A DNA stretch of 64,000 bases from Duodenibacillus sp. Its GTDB lineage: Bacteria > Pseudomonadota > Gammaproteobacteria > Burkholderiales > Burkholderiaceae_F. The DNA is taken from NCBI GenBank assembly GCA_017628205.1, contig JAGBZO010000009.1, positions 1 through 64,000 on the forward strand, written 5' to 3'. A model generated the notes under the pieces. That model was not told the DNA's origin. It saw nothing but the letters and a program-made list of their open reading frames with translations, and did no database searches. Shown here piece after piece: positions 16,375 to 24,594 of the stretch (positions within the stretch are counted from its first letter, which is position 1; each line of letters starts with the position of its first letter). A program made the position numbers and the translations under genes.

Positions 16375-16805
16375 TTTAAGCATCGATCGCTTTTGTTCGA
16401 AACGTTATCGGATATACAAAAATAGAGCGGGACTATGTCCGTCACTCCCTAGTCTAACTTTAGGGGGACCGAACATCTCCTCACCCAAAATTCGTTCTAT
16501 GCTGATTGTTCGGCGCCTTATCGTCGACGATCCAGTGGAAAACGGGGAGACAGTCGACACGCAGAAAATCAGACGCATAATGATACTCGATATTTTCTGT
16601 TTCGTCCAGATCTTTTTTCCAATTTTTTCAGTGCCTTGCGCGATGCCACGACACGTTGCGTCTGAATTCAAAGAATTTTCGCGTCCGAGGCCCAGTAAAT
16701 CCCGTCTCTCAGCGGCCTTCCCTCCGATCCGTGAGTTGTGGCAAAAATACAATAGAGTTCTTAAACTGTTACAAAAACCCTAATTAAATCTTAGATAATC
16801 CTTAA

Positions 16806-16819
16806 GCATACGAGTATGC
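16806..16819. repeat. Palindrome in the cspA upstream region
   Basis: GCATAC-GA-GTATGC is a perfect inverted repeat with a two-base centre, 180 bases before cspA. It lies just after AT-rich promoter-like sequence (GATAAT near 16793), so it may be an operator or the first hairpin of the cold-shock leader. Confidence 0.4.
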
Positions 16820-16999
16820 TTTGCTTTGCTGTTAGCATGTAAAGTACCCGACCGTCTTGGCCAGCGATTACCTGCTCACCAGCCTGAGCGCCTCGTTCGG
16901 CTTCGATTCCGTTCGATGCGCCGCTCCGGTTCTTTTTGTTGAAACAAATGCCGTTGTTTGTTGGAGAACGCGGGGCAGGACAATTAGGAGTCAAATAAA

Positions 17000-17206
17000 A
17001 TGGCAAGCGGTATCGTTAAATGGTTCAATGACGCCAAGGGCTTCGGCTTCATCACTCCCGATGAAGGCGGTGAAGATCTCTTCGCACACTTTTCCGCCAT
17101 CGAGATCGAAGGCTTCAAAACGTTGAAGGAAGGCCAGAAGGTCACCTTTGAAGTCATCACCGGTCCCAAGGGCAAACAGGCCGCCCACATCAAGCCCGTC
17201 AAGTAA
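17000..17206 (+). CDS. Cold-shock protein (CspA family)
   Basis: This is a 68-residue single-stranded nucleic-acid-binding protein with an OB fold. The two RNP motifs are present as KGFGFI and DLFAHF, and the chain starts [11 protein letters not shown] as usual. AGGAG nine bases before the ATG is a good ribosome binding site. The long upstream non-coding leader (up to about 190 bases after a possible promoter) matches cold-shock genes controlled by mRNA structure. Which Csp paralogue this is cannot be decided. Confidence 0.95.
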   Translation: MASGIVKWFNDAKGFGFITPDEGGEDLFAHFSAIEIEGFKTLKEGQKVTFEVITGPKGKQAAHIKPVK

Positions 17207-17229
17207 GTTTGCCGCGCCGTCTTTTCTCG

Positions 17230-17262
17230 ATGCCTTGTATGATTGACATGCAAGGCATTTTT
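17230..17262 (+). terminator. cspA terminator
   Basis: ATGCCTTG and CAAGGCAT form an 8-bp stem (17230-17237 with 17251-17258), followed by TTTTT. It lies 24 bases after the cspA stop. Confidence 0.85.
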
Positions 17263-17283
17263 CATTTCCTCTCTTCGTTTCTC

Positions 17284-17733
17284 ATGCGTCGGCTCTCACT
17301 TGTTTTTTGTCTCTTCGCGTTATCTCTGATTACGACGCCCTCCCGCGCCGAGCTGCAAACGCGTTCGTTGTCCCTCGGCTCAACCACGCTGATCGTCGAA
17401 GTCGCACGCACCGCAAAGGAACAAGCCCGAGGCTTGATGTTTCGCGAGTCGCTGCCTGAAAATCACGGCATGTTGTTTGTCTTTTCGCCGCCTCGACACG
17501 TCGCGATGTGGATGAAAAACACCCCGATCGATCTGGACGCCGCTTTTATCGATCGGTGCGGCCGCATCGTGCGCATCGCACATATGAAACGCCACACGAC
17601 CGAACAACACGGCTGGCCCGGCCTCTCAGCTTACGTACTGGAAGACAACGCCGGTTGGTTCGAGCGCAACGCCATCGCCGCCGGCACGCACGTGCCGGCG
17701 TTGAGCGAACCGACGCATTGCGACCCCCCTTGA
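17284..17733 (+). CDS. DUF192 family exported protein
   Basis: The 149-residue product has a signal peptide (MRRLSLVFCLFALSLITTPSRAE, cleaved near residue 22) and a DUF192 domain. Family landmarks are TAKEQARGLMFRESLPENHGMLFVF, MWMKNTPIDLDAAFID and a C-terminal VLEDNAGWFERNAIAAGTHV. DUF192 proteins are small periplasmic or cytoplasmic beta-barrels of unknown function. The frame extends upstream to 17209, but that part contains the cspA terminator, so the ATG at 17284 is preferred. No clear ribosome binding site is seen. It may depend on partial readthrough from cspA or on its own promoter. Confidence 0.85.
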   Translation: MRRLSLVFCLFALSLITTPSRAELQTRSLSLGSTTLIVEVARTAKEQARGLMFRESLPENHGMLFVFSPPRHVAMWMKNTPIDLDAAFIDRCGRIVRIAHMKRHTTEQHGWPGLSAYVLEDNAGWFERNAIAAGTHVPALSEPTHCDPP

Positions 17734-17740
17734 AACAAAA

Positions 17741-17770
17741 AAACGCCCGGATCGATGGATCCGAGCGTTT
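17741..17770. terminator. Terminator between the DUF192 gene and sodB
   Basis: A 13-bp stem with one mismatch (17741-17753 with 17758-17770) and a four-base loop lies between two convergent genes. A-rich sequence on its left makes it a better terminator for the minus-strand sodB. Confidence 0.8.
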
Positions 17771-17798
17771 GATAGCCTATCAGTTCTCTAACGAGTCA

Positions 17799-18425
17799 TT
17801 AACGGGAGCAGCAGGGAGAACCGCCGCAACCGCAAGACACGCCGGCGAAGCGAGCCTCGACAAACTTCCAGTTCACCAACTGTTCGAAGAACGCTTCGAT
17901 GAACTTGGGACGGGCATTGCGATGGTCGACATAGTAAGCGTGTTCCCAAACGTCGATTGTCAACATCGGCTTGAGACCGTCGGTCAACGGGGTGCCGGCA
18001 TTGCTCGTGGAAACGATCTTCAACTGACCTTCGGCATCCTTCACCAACCACGTCCAACCGGAACCGAAGTTACCGGCGGCAGCCTGACTGAAGGCGTCCT
18101 TGAAAGCGGCGAAGGAACCCCACGTCGCTTCGATCGCAGCGAGCAAATCACCGGAGGGCTGACCGCCGCCACCGGGGGTCAAGCACTTCCAGAAGAAGGA
18201 ATGATTGAAGACCTGAGCGGCGTTGTTAAAAACACCGCCGGAGGACGTCAGAATGATTTCCTTGAGGCTCTTGCCTTCAAATTCCGTGCCCTTGATCAAG
18301 GCGTTGAGGTTGTTGATGTACGTCTGATGATGCTTGCCGTAATGGAACTGCATCGTTTCTTCACTCATGGCGGGAGCCAGGGCATCGAGGGCATAGTCCA
18401 ACTTCGGCAATACAAATTCACTCAT
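17799..18425 (-). CDS. sodB: Superoxide dismutase, iron type, with Cys-rich C-terminal tail
   Basis: SodB converts superoxide to oxygen and hydrogen peroxide in the cytoplasm. The 208-residue product shows the Fe/Mn-SOD ligands in [23 protein letters not shown] and [13 protein letters not shown]. The NNAAQV motif places glutamine in the position typical of iron enzymes. The start is set at the ATG after GGAGAG (18425); a longer frame to 18464 lacks support. The core ends with [11 protein letters not shown], then a tail of about 13 residues rich in Cys and Gly ([13 protein letters not shown]) is added. E. coli SodB is 193 residues and has no such tail. The tail could bind metal or be redox-active. 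Confidence 0.95.
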   Translation of the reverse strand: MSEFVLPKLDYALDALAPAMSEETMQFHYGKHHQTYINNLNALIKGTEFEGKSLKEIILTSSGGVFNNAAQVFNHSFFWKCLTPGGGGQPSGDLLAAIEATWGSFAAFKDAFSQAAAGNFGSGWTWLVKDAEGQLKIVSTSNAGTPLTDGLKPMLTIDVWEHAYYVDHRNARPKFIEAFFEQLVNWKFVEARFAGVSCGCGGSPCCSR

Positions 18426-18625
18426 TTTTCTCTCCATAACGGCCGATGTCTCGCATCGGTCCAATCAAAACTCACTTCAAAGACCCACGGTCTTCGTTCT
18501 TGATCGTATGATAGCCATTTTCAATGGAGCGAGATGCCGAGAAACATTCAGACAATTGTCTCAAACGTGTCGTTTTGTGTCCGAATGTTTTTGGACTGTC
18601 AATTTTGTCAGTTCAACAAGTCCCT

Positions 18626-20050
18626 TCATTCCAAACGCGTGGATTCGATGCGCCCGCGCGCTCCCCCCTTGGCCAGACGAAGATCGATCGACTGCCCGAC
18701 CGACAACTGCGACGCATCGCGAACAATACGACCGGAGTCGTCCAGCGCCAACGCATAACCTCGATCCAACACGCGATTGACATCCAAGGCTCTGAGTTTG
18801 GAACTCAACGCTTTGACTCGTTCTCGCTTGATCGCGATCTCCCCCTTGAAAAGGCGCTTGGCGGTCGATTCCAATTGCTCGATCCGAGACAATGCCGCGG
18901 TCGGATCGGGGCGCAACGAGCGCAATCGGTGCTCCGCCCGCTCGAACGTCAATCGTTCTTCTTGCAATCGGGCCGCGGGCACTCCGGCCAACTTTCCGCT
19001 GCAACGCTCCAAACGTTTGTCCAAATTGAGCATGTAGCGCTGCATGGCGCCGGACAGATCGGCCAATTGATTCAATTCCGCACGCACGGCTTTCAAGCGA
19101 TATCGCATCTGCACCCCGATGCGATCAAACTGCGTCAATTGCCATTGAGCCTGTTCGATGCGTGAGCGCATCACGCGTTGCAGTCGCTTGGTGCCTTCGT
19201 CCATGCGTTCGAGCACGGCCATCCAATACTCCGTCACCTTGACGGCGGCCGCGGTCGGCGTCGCGGCGCGCCAATCGCTCACCAAATCGGCGATCGTCAC
19301 GTCGCTCTCGTGCCCGACCCCGGCGACCACCGGCACGGGCATGTCGACGAGGCGACGAGCCAGACGCTCTGAATTGAAGCACCACAAATCAGCGAGAGAA
19401 CCGCCCCCACGCACCAACAGCACGACGCTGACCTCCCGTCGTTCCTGAACCGCATCGAGCGCGCGCAAGATCTCGTCGACGGCCCCTTCTCCTTGAACCG
19501 ACGTCGGATAAATCACGACGTTCACGAAAGGCGCCCGCTGTTTGATCGTTTTAAGTACGTCTTGCAAAGCGGCGCCACGCAAGCTCGTGACGATGCCGAT
19601 GCGACGGGGATACTTGGGAATCGCCTTTTTACGCGACTCGTCAAAATAACCGAGCGATTGCAACTTCTCTTTGAGAGCGACGAATTGCGCGTACAAATCG
19701 CCCGCCCCCGCCAACTTTATGGATCGAACGACAAAGCTGATCTGCCCGCGCGGGGCGTACAAATTCAATTCCCCCGAAACGATGACAACGTCGCCGTCCT
19801 TGGGTTGGAACTTCAAGGCCTGCGCCTGCGTTCGAAACAGAGCGCAGGACAAAAGAGCATCCTCCTGCGTGTCTTTGAGATCAAAATACACGTGACCGGA
19901 CATGGCCTTTTTAAGACCTTGGATTTCGCCGATCAGTTCGAAGCGACCGAATTGGCGGCTCATCAGCGCCGAGATGCGACGCAATACGTGAGCGACACCG
20001 GGAATCGACCCAGTCTGCGGCTCTACGCTATGACCAAACTCTTCGTACAC
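18626..20050 (-). CDS. xseA: Exodeoxyribonuclease VII large subunit
   Basis: XseA, with the small subunit XseB, degrades single-stranded DNA from both ends. The 474-residue product has an N-terminal OB-fold domain (about 15-115; FELIGEIQGLKKAMSGHVYFDLKD), the catalytic core with GIVTSLRGAALQDV, VVLLVRGGGSLADLW and PVVAGVGHESDVTIAD, a long coiled coil, and a C-terminal segment with LDRGYALALDD. The start codon is a GTG at 20050 with GAGAG just upstream, giving the standard N-terminus. The infA terminator lies immediately upstream. xseB is not in the window. Confidence 0.95.
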   Translation of the reverse strand: MYEEFGHSVEPQTGSIPGVAHVLRRISALMSRQFGRFELIGEIQGLKKAMSGHVYFDLKDTQEDALLSCALFRTQAQALKFQPKDGDVVIVSGELNLYAPRGQISFVVRSIKLAGAGDLYAQFVALKEKLQSLGYFDESRKKAIPKYPRRIGIVTSLRGAALQDVLKTIKQRAPFVNVVIYPTSVQGEGAVDEILRALDAVQERREVSVVLLVRGGGSLADLWCFNSERLARRLVDMPVPVVAGVGHESDVTIADLVSDWRAATPTAAAVKVTEYWMAVLERMDEGTKRLQRVMRSRIEQAQWQLTQFDRIGVQMRYRLKAVRAELNQLADLSGAMQRYMLNLDKRLERCSGKLAGVPAARLQEERLTFERAEHRLRSLRPDPTAALSRIEQLESTAKRLFKGEIAIKRERVKALSSKLRALDVNRVLDRGYALALDDSGRIVRDASQLSVGQSIDLRLAKGGARGRIESTRLE

Positions 20051-20072
20051 GGCACTCTCGCGATCAAAAAAG

Positions 20073-20122
20073 AAAAAGGAACCTCAAGTCTTGCCAAGAA
20101 GCAAGCCTGTAGGTTCCTTTTT
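20073..20122 (-). terminator. infA terminator
   Basis: A 12-bp stem (20073-20084 with 20111-20122) contains a further small hairpin (CTTGC / GCAAG) in its loop. It continues into T-rich sequence on the minus strand. Confidence 0.85.
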
Positions 20123-20162
20123 AACACGTCCGCCGTCGCCGTTGCAACGGAGAACTCGTCTA

Positions 20163-20423
20163 TTAACGACGCTTCTGGGCGGCCGGCGCGGCTGCCGGGC
20201 GACCTTCGATGTGACGGAAGGTGATGCGACCCTTGGTCAAATCGTAAGGAGACAATTCCAAAGAAACTTTGTCACCGGCCAAAATGCGAATGTGATGCTT
20301 GCGCATCTTGCCGTTCGTGTAAGCGATCAATTCATGACCGTTATCGAGCTTAACGCGATAACGAGCATCAGGCAGAACTTCCAATACCTGGCCTGCCATT
20401 TCAATAAGGTCTTCTTTTGCCAT
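20163..20423 (-). CDS. infA: Translation initiation factor IF-1
   Basis: IF-1 binds the A site of the 30S subunit during initiation. The 86-residue S1/OB-fold product starts [45 protein letters not shown], an unmistakable IF-1, and includes [10 protein letters not shown]. It has an Ala/Pro/Arg tail of about 14 residues beyond the usual 72, a length also seen in betaproteobacterial IF-1 paralogues. It is transcribed alone. Confidence 0.97.
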   Translation of the reverse strand: MAKEDLIEMAGQVLEVLPDARYRVKLDNGHELIAYTNGKMRKHHIRILAGDKVSLELSPYDLTKGRITFRHIEGRPAAAPAAQKRR

Positions 20424-20888
20424 AAATCCTGGTGTGCTCTTTTACACGCTTTTTTTCAACAAGAAAGCCGGGCAAAGAGCCGATAGGGAAAAATTGTTCA
20501 ATGTCTCGGGCGACTCCGACTATATCCGGTCGGTCATTTTTTCGCCTCACGAGACAAACCGAAGGCGGTATTTTAGCCTTATGTATTGTTTTTTGGGTAA
20601 TTTTTCCAAAAAATTCCTGCTTCATTCGCAAACCCGCCGTTCGCCCTCCGAAGCAAGCTCCGTCATGCCGACGTCGCTTTGGCAAAGAAAAGGCGACGGC
20701 GTTCAGCAGGTTGTAACAAATACGCGGTACACTACGTCTATACGTTCGCCACAGTTACCCCATAACGACAAAACTCAGGGTAACCACCTAGAAAAAACGC
20801 CCCCGAAAGCGAACCGTCTTCTTTTAATCTTTTATCGTTTGTATTTTTGTTTTCTCTGAAAACAAAAAACAGTTTGGAGTTGGTAGCG
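20424..20888. other. Intergenic region between infA and hemG
   Basis: This 465-base stretch between divergent infA and hemG holds no gene I can support. It is AT-rich in two patches (20540-20620 and 20800-20880). A 7-bp inverted repeat (GTTACCC / GGGTAAC) lies at 20754-20784 with a 17-base loop. Promoters for both genes should be here, but I see no convincing hexamer pair. Confidence 0.5.
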
Positions 20889-21461
20889 ATGAAACACGTC
20901 CTCTTGGCTTACTACAGCCACGCCGGCCATACCAGCCGCATTGCCCGCACGATTGCAAAAACAATCGAAGAAGCCGGTCACAAATGCGAAATGGTCGAAA
21001 TGATGGAGATCGTGCGCGAAGGAATCGATTGGGATCAGTACGACACCGTCATTGTCGGTACTCCGATCGTTTACGGAACTTACAACAAAATCGTTTGGGA
21101 ATTCTGTTCCGCATTCAAGGACAAGTTGGATGCGTTGCCCAACAGCTTCTTCAACGTCACCGTCGTAGCCCGTTCTCCCGAAAAAGCGACGCCGTTCGGC
21201 AATCGTTACCTGCAAAAATTCATTCGCCGATCCGCATGGAAACCCAAGGACCTCAAGTGTTTTGCCGGCAAGGTTGATTACCCCAACTGGAACTGGTTCG
21301 AAACCTTGATGATCCAAATCATCATGCGCATGACCGACGGCCCGACCGACCGTACCCAGTCCGTCGACTTCACCGATTACGAAGACGTCAAACGCTACGC
21401 GTTGCATTGCCTGACGCTCGGTGAACCGTTGCAAGAGATCGGTGACATTCGTATCGATTAA
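20889..21461 (+). CDS. hemG: Protoporphyrinogen IX dehydrogenase (quinone), HemG type
   Basis: HemG oxidises protoporphyrinogen IX to protoporphyrin IX and passes electrons to the quinone pool. It is a flavodoxin-like FMN protein attached to the inner membrane. The 190-residue product begins KHVLLAYYSHAGHTSRIA (FMN phosphate loop). It then matches HemG rather than ordinary flavodoxins in YDTVIVGTPIVYGTYN, NVTVVARSPEKATP, the long insertion SAWKPKDLKCFAGKV and MIQIIMRMTDGPTD. The ATG at 20889 is chosen over one at 20847 because it gives the family N-terminus and follows TTGGAG. The next haem enzyme, ferrochelatase, is at 27.3-28.3 kb. HemG can work without oxygen. Confidence 0.9.
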   Translation: MKHVLLAYYSHAGHTSRIARTIAKTIEEAGHKCEMVEMMEIVREGIDWDQYDTVIVGTPIVYGTYNKIVWEFCSAFKDKLDALPNSFFNVTVVARSPEKATPFGNRYLQKFIRRSAWKPKDLKCFAGKVDYPNWNWFETLMIQIIMRMTDGPTDRTQSVDFTDYEDVKRYALHCLTLGEPLQEIGDIRID

Positions 21462-21529
21462 TTTCAGCGTTTGTTTTCGGTTCGCTACTCCGGCGAACCG
21501 AACTCTTTTTTTAGGTTGGAAACTTAACG

Positions 21530-23218
21530 ATGACCCACCCTTGGATTGCTCAATATCCGGCAGGAATCCCCGCCGAAATCAACCCCGACACGTTCGCCTC
21601 GATTCCGACTCTGTTCGACGAAGTGGCCAAGCAGTACGGCAACAACACCGCCTTCGTCTGCATGGACAAGGAACTCACCTTCAATGAACTGAACCGCCTG
21701 TCCAACGATTTTGCGGGCTACCTGCAGCAACTGCCCGGCTTGAAGCCCGGCGACCGCGTTGCCATCATGATGCCCAACCTGTTGCAGTACATGATCTCCA
21801 TGATCGGCGTCTTGCGTGCCGGCATGATCGTCGTGAACGTCAATCCGCTCTACACGCCGCGCGAACTGAGCCACCAGCTTTCCGACAGCGGCGCCAAGGC
21901 CATCGTCATCATCGAAAACTTCGCCAAGACGCTCGAAACGGTCCTGCACGAAACGCCGGTCAAGCACATCGTCACCACCAAAGTCGGCGACATGTTCCCA
22001 TTGCACAAGCGCGTGATCACCGATCTGGTGGTACGTTACGTCAAGAAGATGGTGCCGCAATTCAATTTGCCCGGCCACGTCCCCTTCCGCAAGGCGTTGT
22101 CCATCGGTCGCAGCCACGGTCACACTCCCGTGACGCTCAACAACAACGACATCGCTTTGTTGCAATACACGGGCGGCACGACCGGCGTCTCCAAGGGCGC
22201 CATGCTCACGCACCGCAACGTATTGGCCAACGTCGAACAGACCGGTACTTGGATTTCCCAGACCTTCATTGACGGTCAGGAAGTCGCCATGCAGCCGTTG
22301 CCGCTCTACCATATCTTCGCGTTGACCTCGACGTTGTGCTTCTGCAAGAAGGCCGCCAAGATCGTTCTGGTTCCGAATGCCCGCGACATCCCCGCATTGG
22401 CCGAATTGGTCAAGAAGTGGGACTTCTCCGTCATGACCGGCGTGAACACGCTCTTTAACGCCATGCTCAACAACAAGAGCTTCCGCGAACACAAGTTCTC
22501 GCGTCTGAAGATTGTTGTCGGCGGCGGCGCGCAAGTTCAGAAGGCCGTTGCCGAACGTTGGCACGCCACGACCGGTTGCGCCATTCTCGAAGCCTACGGC
22601 CTGACGGAAACCAGCCCCGGCGTTTGCGGCAACCTTCCCGAAGCACCGTGGGACGGCTCCGTCGGCTATCCCTTGCCGTCGACCCAAGTGACGATTCGCG
22701 GCGAAGAGTTCCGCGATCTCGGCATGTGCTCCGATCCTGAAAAGATTCCCGAACATACCGGCGAAATCTGCGTGCTCGGTCCGCAGGTCATGCTCGGCTA
22801 TTGGGAAAAGCCTGAAGAAACCGCCAACGTCTTCGTCGACGGTTGGTTGCGTACCGGCGACGTCGGCTACATGGACACCACCGGTCGCATCACGATTACC
22901 GATCGCAAGAAGGACCTGATCATCGTCAACGGCTTGAACGTTTATCCCAATGAAATCGAAAGCGTTATCGCTTCGATGCCCGGCGTTCTCGAATGCGGCG
23001 TGGTCGGCGTAAGCAACCCGCGCATCGGCGAAACCGTCAAGGCTGTCATCGTCAAGAAGGATCCCGCATTGACCCGCGACGACGTCGTCAAGTACTGCCG
23101 CGCTCAGCTGACCGGCTACAAGGTTCCGCGTACGATCGTCTTCGTCAAGGCCCTGCCCAAGACGGCTGTCGGCAAGATTCTTCGCCGCGAACTGAAGGAT
23201 CTGCGTGACTCCGAATAA
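21530..23218 (+). CDS. fadD: Long-chain fatty-acid--CoA ligase
   Basis: This enzyme activates fatty acids with ATP and CoA through an acyl-adenylate. The 562-residue protein is an ANL-family member with the P-loop YTGGTTGVSKGAMLTH, the AYGLTETSPGVC motif, the hinge region GWLRTGDVGYMD and ITDRKKDLIIVNG, and the C-terminal catalytic lysine in KTAVGKILRRELK. Length and motif spacing match E. coli FadD. It begins 68 bases after hemG, so readthrough is possible, and it is followed by a strong terminator. Whether it supports degradation or recycling of exogenous fatty acids is unknown. Confidence 0.93.
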   Translation: MTHPWIAQYPAGIPAEINPDTFASIPTLFDEVAKQYGNNTAFVCMDKELTFNELNRLSNDFAGYLQQLPGLKPGDRVAIMMPNLLQYMISMIGVLRAGMIVVNVNPLYTPRELSHQLSDSGAKAIVIIENFAKTLETVLHETPVKHIVTTKVGDMFPLHKRVITDLVVRYVKKMVPQFNLPGHVPFRKALSIGRSHGHTPVTLNNNDIALLQYTGGTTGVSKGAMLTHRNVLANVEQTGTWISQTFIDGQEVAMQPLPLYHIFALTSTLCFCKKAAKIVLVPNARDIPALAELVKKWDFSVMTGVNTLFNAMLNNKSFREHKFSRLKIVVGGGAQVQKAVAERWHATTGCAILEAYGLTETSPGVCGNLPEAPWDGSVGYPLPSTQVTIRGEEFRDLGMCSDPEKIPEHTGEICVLGPQVMLGYWEKPEETANVFVDGWLRTGDVGYMDTTGRITITDRKKDLIIVNGLNVYPNEIESVIASMPGVLECGVVGVSNPRIGETVKAVIVKKDPALTRDDVVKYCRAQLTGYKVPRTIVFVKALPKTAVGKILRRELKDLRDSE

Positions 23219-23244
23219 TCGATCCATGCGATGATCGACTTCCA

Positions 23245-23274
23245 AAGCCCTTTGATCGGTCAAAGGGCTTTTTT
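23245..23274 (+). terminator. fadD terminator
   Basis: An 11-bp perfect stem (23245-23255 with 23260-23270) and a four-base loop are followed by six Ts. Confidence 0.92.
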
Positions 23275-23280
23275 CGGCCG

Positions 23281-23325
23281 AAAACAAAGTAGCCGCAAAC
23301 ATCAGGTTTGCGGCTACTTTGTTTT
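23281..23325 (-). terminator. dnaJ terminator
   Basis: A 20-bp perfect inverted repeat (23281-23300 with 23306-23325) has a five-base loop and AT-rich ends. It ends 17 bases after dnaJ. Together with the adjacent fadD hairpin it insulates the two convergent units. Confidence 0.92.
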
Positions 23326-23342
23326 TGGAATACGCCTAACGC

Positions 23343-24479
23343 TTAGGAGAAGAAGCGCTTCATCTTGTCCATGAAGCTCTGATTCTTGGGCGAATGCTTT
23401 TCGGCAGATTGCTTCAAGGATTCATCGAACTCCTTGAGCAGGCTCTTTTGCTTGGCCGACAGATTGACCGGCGTTTCCACATACACGTGGACGTACAAGT
23501 CGCCCTTTTCGTGCGTGCGCAAATTGGCCACGCCCTTGCCGCGCAAGCGCAAAATCTTACCCGATTGCGTTCCTTCGGGAATCGTAATGCGCGTTTCCGT
23601 GTCCATCGTCGGCACTACGACTTCGCCGCCCAAAGCCGCCGTCGCAAAGCTCAGCGGCAGGTCGGCGTGCAAATCGTCGCCGTCACGTTCGAAAATATCG
23701 TGCGGCTTGATGACGATCTGAACGTACAAATCGCCGGACGGACCGCCGTTGACCCCGGGCTCGCCCTTACCGGACAAACGAATGCGCTGGCCGTCGTTGA
23801 TACCCTTGGGAATGTCGATTTGCAAAGTCTTGGTCTTGCGAATGCGACCGACGCCCTGACAGTCGCGGCACGGATCGGCGATGACTTCCCCCGTGCCGTG
23901 ACAGTGCGAACACGTCTGTTGTACGGACAAAAAGCCGTTGCTCATGTTGATCGTACCGGTACCTCGGCAATGCGGGCAGGTCTTCTTGCTCGTGCCGGGC
24001 TTGCATCCCGTACCGGAGCACGTGGAGCATTCTTCCCAAACGGGAACGCGAATGTCGGTTTGATCGCCGTGAACCGCTTGTTCAAGCGTGATTTCCAGAG
24101 AATAGCTGACGTCGGCACCACGGAAAACCTGAGGTCCGCGACGACCGCCGCGCTGTGCGCCGCCGCCGAAAATTTCGCTGAAAATGTCGCCGAAATTCTC
24201 AAAACCACCCATTCCGCCAAAGCCGCCGAAACCACCGGCACCGGCCGCGTTGGGATCCACGCCGGCCTTGCCGTAACGATCATAAGCCGCACGTTTTTGC
24301 GGATCGGACAAAACGGCATACGCTTCGCCGATTTGCTTGAACTTGTCTTCCGCTTCCTTGTTACCGCCGTTGCGATCGGGATGGTACTTCATCGCCAAAC
24401 GACGATAAGCCTTTTTGATCTCGTCATCGCTGGCACCGCGGGCCACGCCGAGCAACTCGTAATAATCCTGATCAGCCAT
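23343..24479 (-). CDS. dnaJ: Chaperone protein DnaJ
   Basis: DnaJ is the Hsp40 co-chaperone that delivers substrates to DnaK and stimulates its ATPase. The 378-residue product has the J domain (residues 1-70 with the HPD motif in YHPDRNG) and a Gly/Phe-rich linker (about 75-110, [16 protein letters not shown]). Next come the four zinc-binding CxxCxGxG repeats ([32 protein letters not shown]) and the C-terminal substrate domain. Length is typical of class I DnaJ. It is downstream of grpE and dnaK on the same strand, with two hairpins in the dnaK-dnaJ gap. Confidence 0.98.
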   Translation of the reverse strand: MADQDYYELLGVARGASDDEIKKAYRRLAMKYHPDRNGGNKEAEDKFKQIGEAYAVLSDPQKRAAYDRYGKAGVDPNAAGAGGFGGFGGMGGFENFGDIFSEIFGGGAQRGGRRGPQVFRGADVSYSLEITLEQAVHGDQTDIRVPVWEECSTCSGTGCKPGTSKKTCPHCRGTGTINMSNGFLSVQQTCSHCHGTGEVIADPCRDCQGVGRIRKTKTLQIDIPKGINDGQRIRLSGKGEPGVNGGPSGDLYVQIVIKPHDIFERDGDDLHADLPLSFATAALGGEVVVPTMDTETRITIPEGTQSGKILRLRGKGVANLRTHEKGDLYVHVYVETPVNLSAKQKSLLKEFDESLKQSAEKHSPKNQSFMDKMKRFFS

Positions 24480-24511
24480 AGTGTTTATTTCTTCCCGTTT
24501 CGTACGAAAGA

Positions 24512-24545
24512 GGGTCGGAACGTCTGTTACCCGGACTTCCGACCC
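24512..24545 (-). promoter_or_regulatory. Hairpin in the dnaK-dnaJ gap
   Basis: A 9-bp perfect stem (GGGTCGGAA at 24512-24520 with TTCCGACCC at 24537-24545) lies 33 bases before dnaJ. Only a weak T-stretch follows on the minus strand, so it could attenuate transcription or mark an mRNA processing site. Confidence 0.5.
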
Positions 24546-24552
24546 CGATCAC

Positions 24553-24578
24553 GGGGGGAGGACATCCCCCCTTTTTTT
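24553..24578 (+). terminator. Plus-strand terminator signature between dnaK and dnaJ
   Basis: GGGGGGA and TCCCCCC form a 7-bp GC-rich stem around a five-base loop, followed by seven Ts on the plus strand. Both neighbouring genes are on the minus strand, where the T-tract reads as an A-tract before the hairpin. It would stop antisense transcription leaving the dnaJ region. Confidence 0.6.
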
Positions 24579-24594
24579 GCCGATTTAGGCGAGA

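Larger units (their letters stand above)
16314..16999. other. Intergenic region between rplM and cspA
   Basis: This 686-base stretch separates divergent rplM and cspA. Open frames exist on both strands (for example 16331-16783 plus, 16405-16752 minus), but neither resembles a known protein or has a good ribosome binding site. The left part should carry the rplM promoter. The right part is AT-rich around 16745-16805, holds a perfect palindrome at 16806-16819, and then gives a long leader to cspA, as is usual for cold-shock genes. Confidence 0.5.

Noticed and set aside
16331..16783. A possible 150-codon gene between rplM and cspA
   Set aside because: No family resemblance and no good ribosome binding site; it overlaps the likely rplM leader and promoter.
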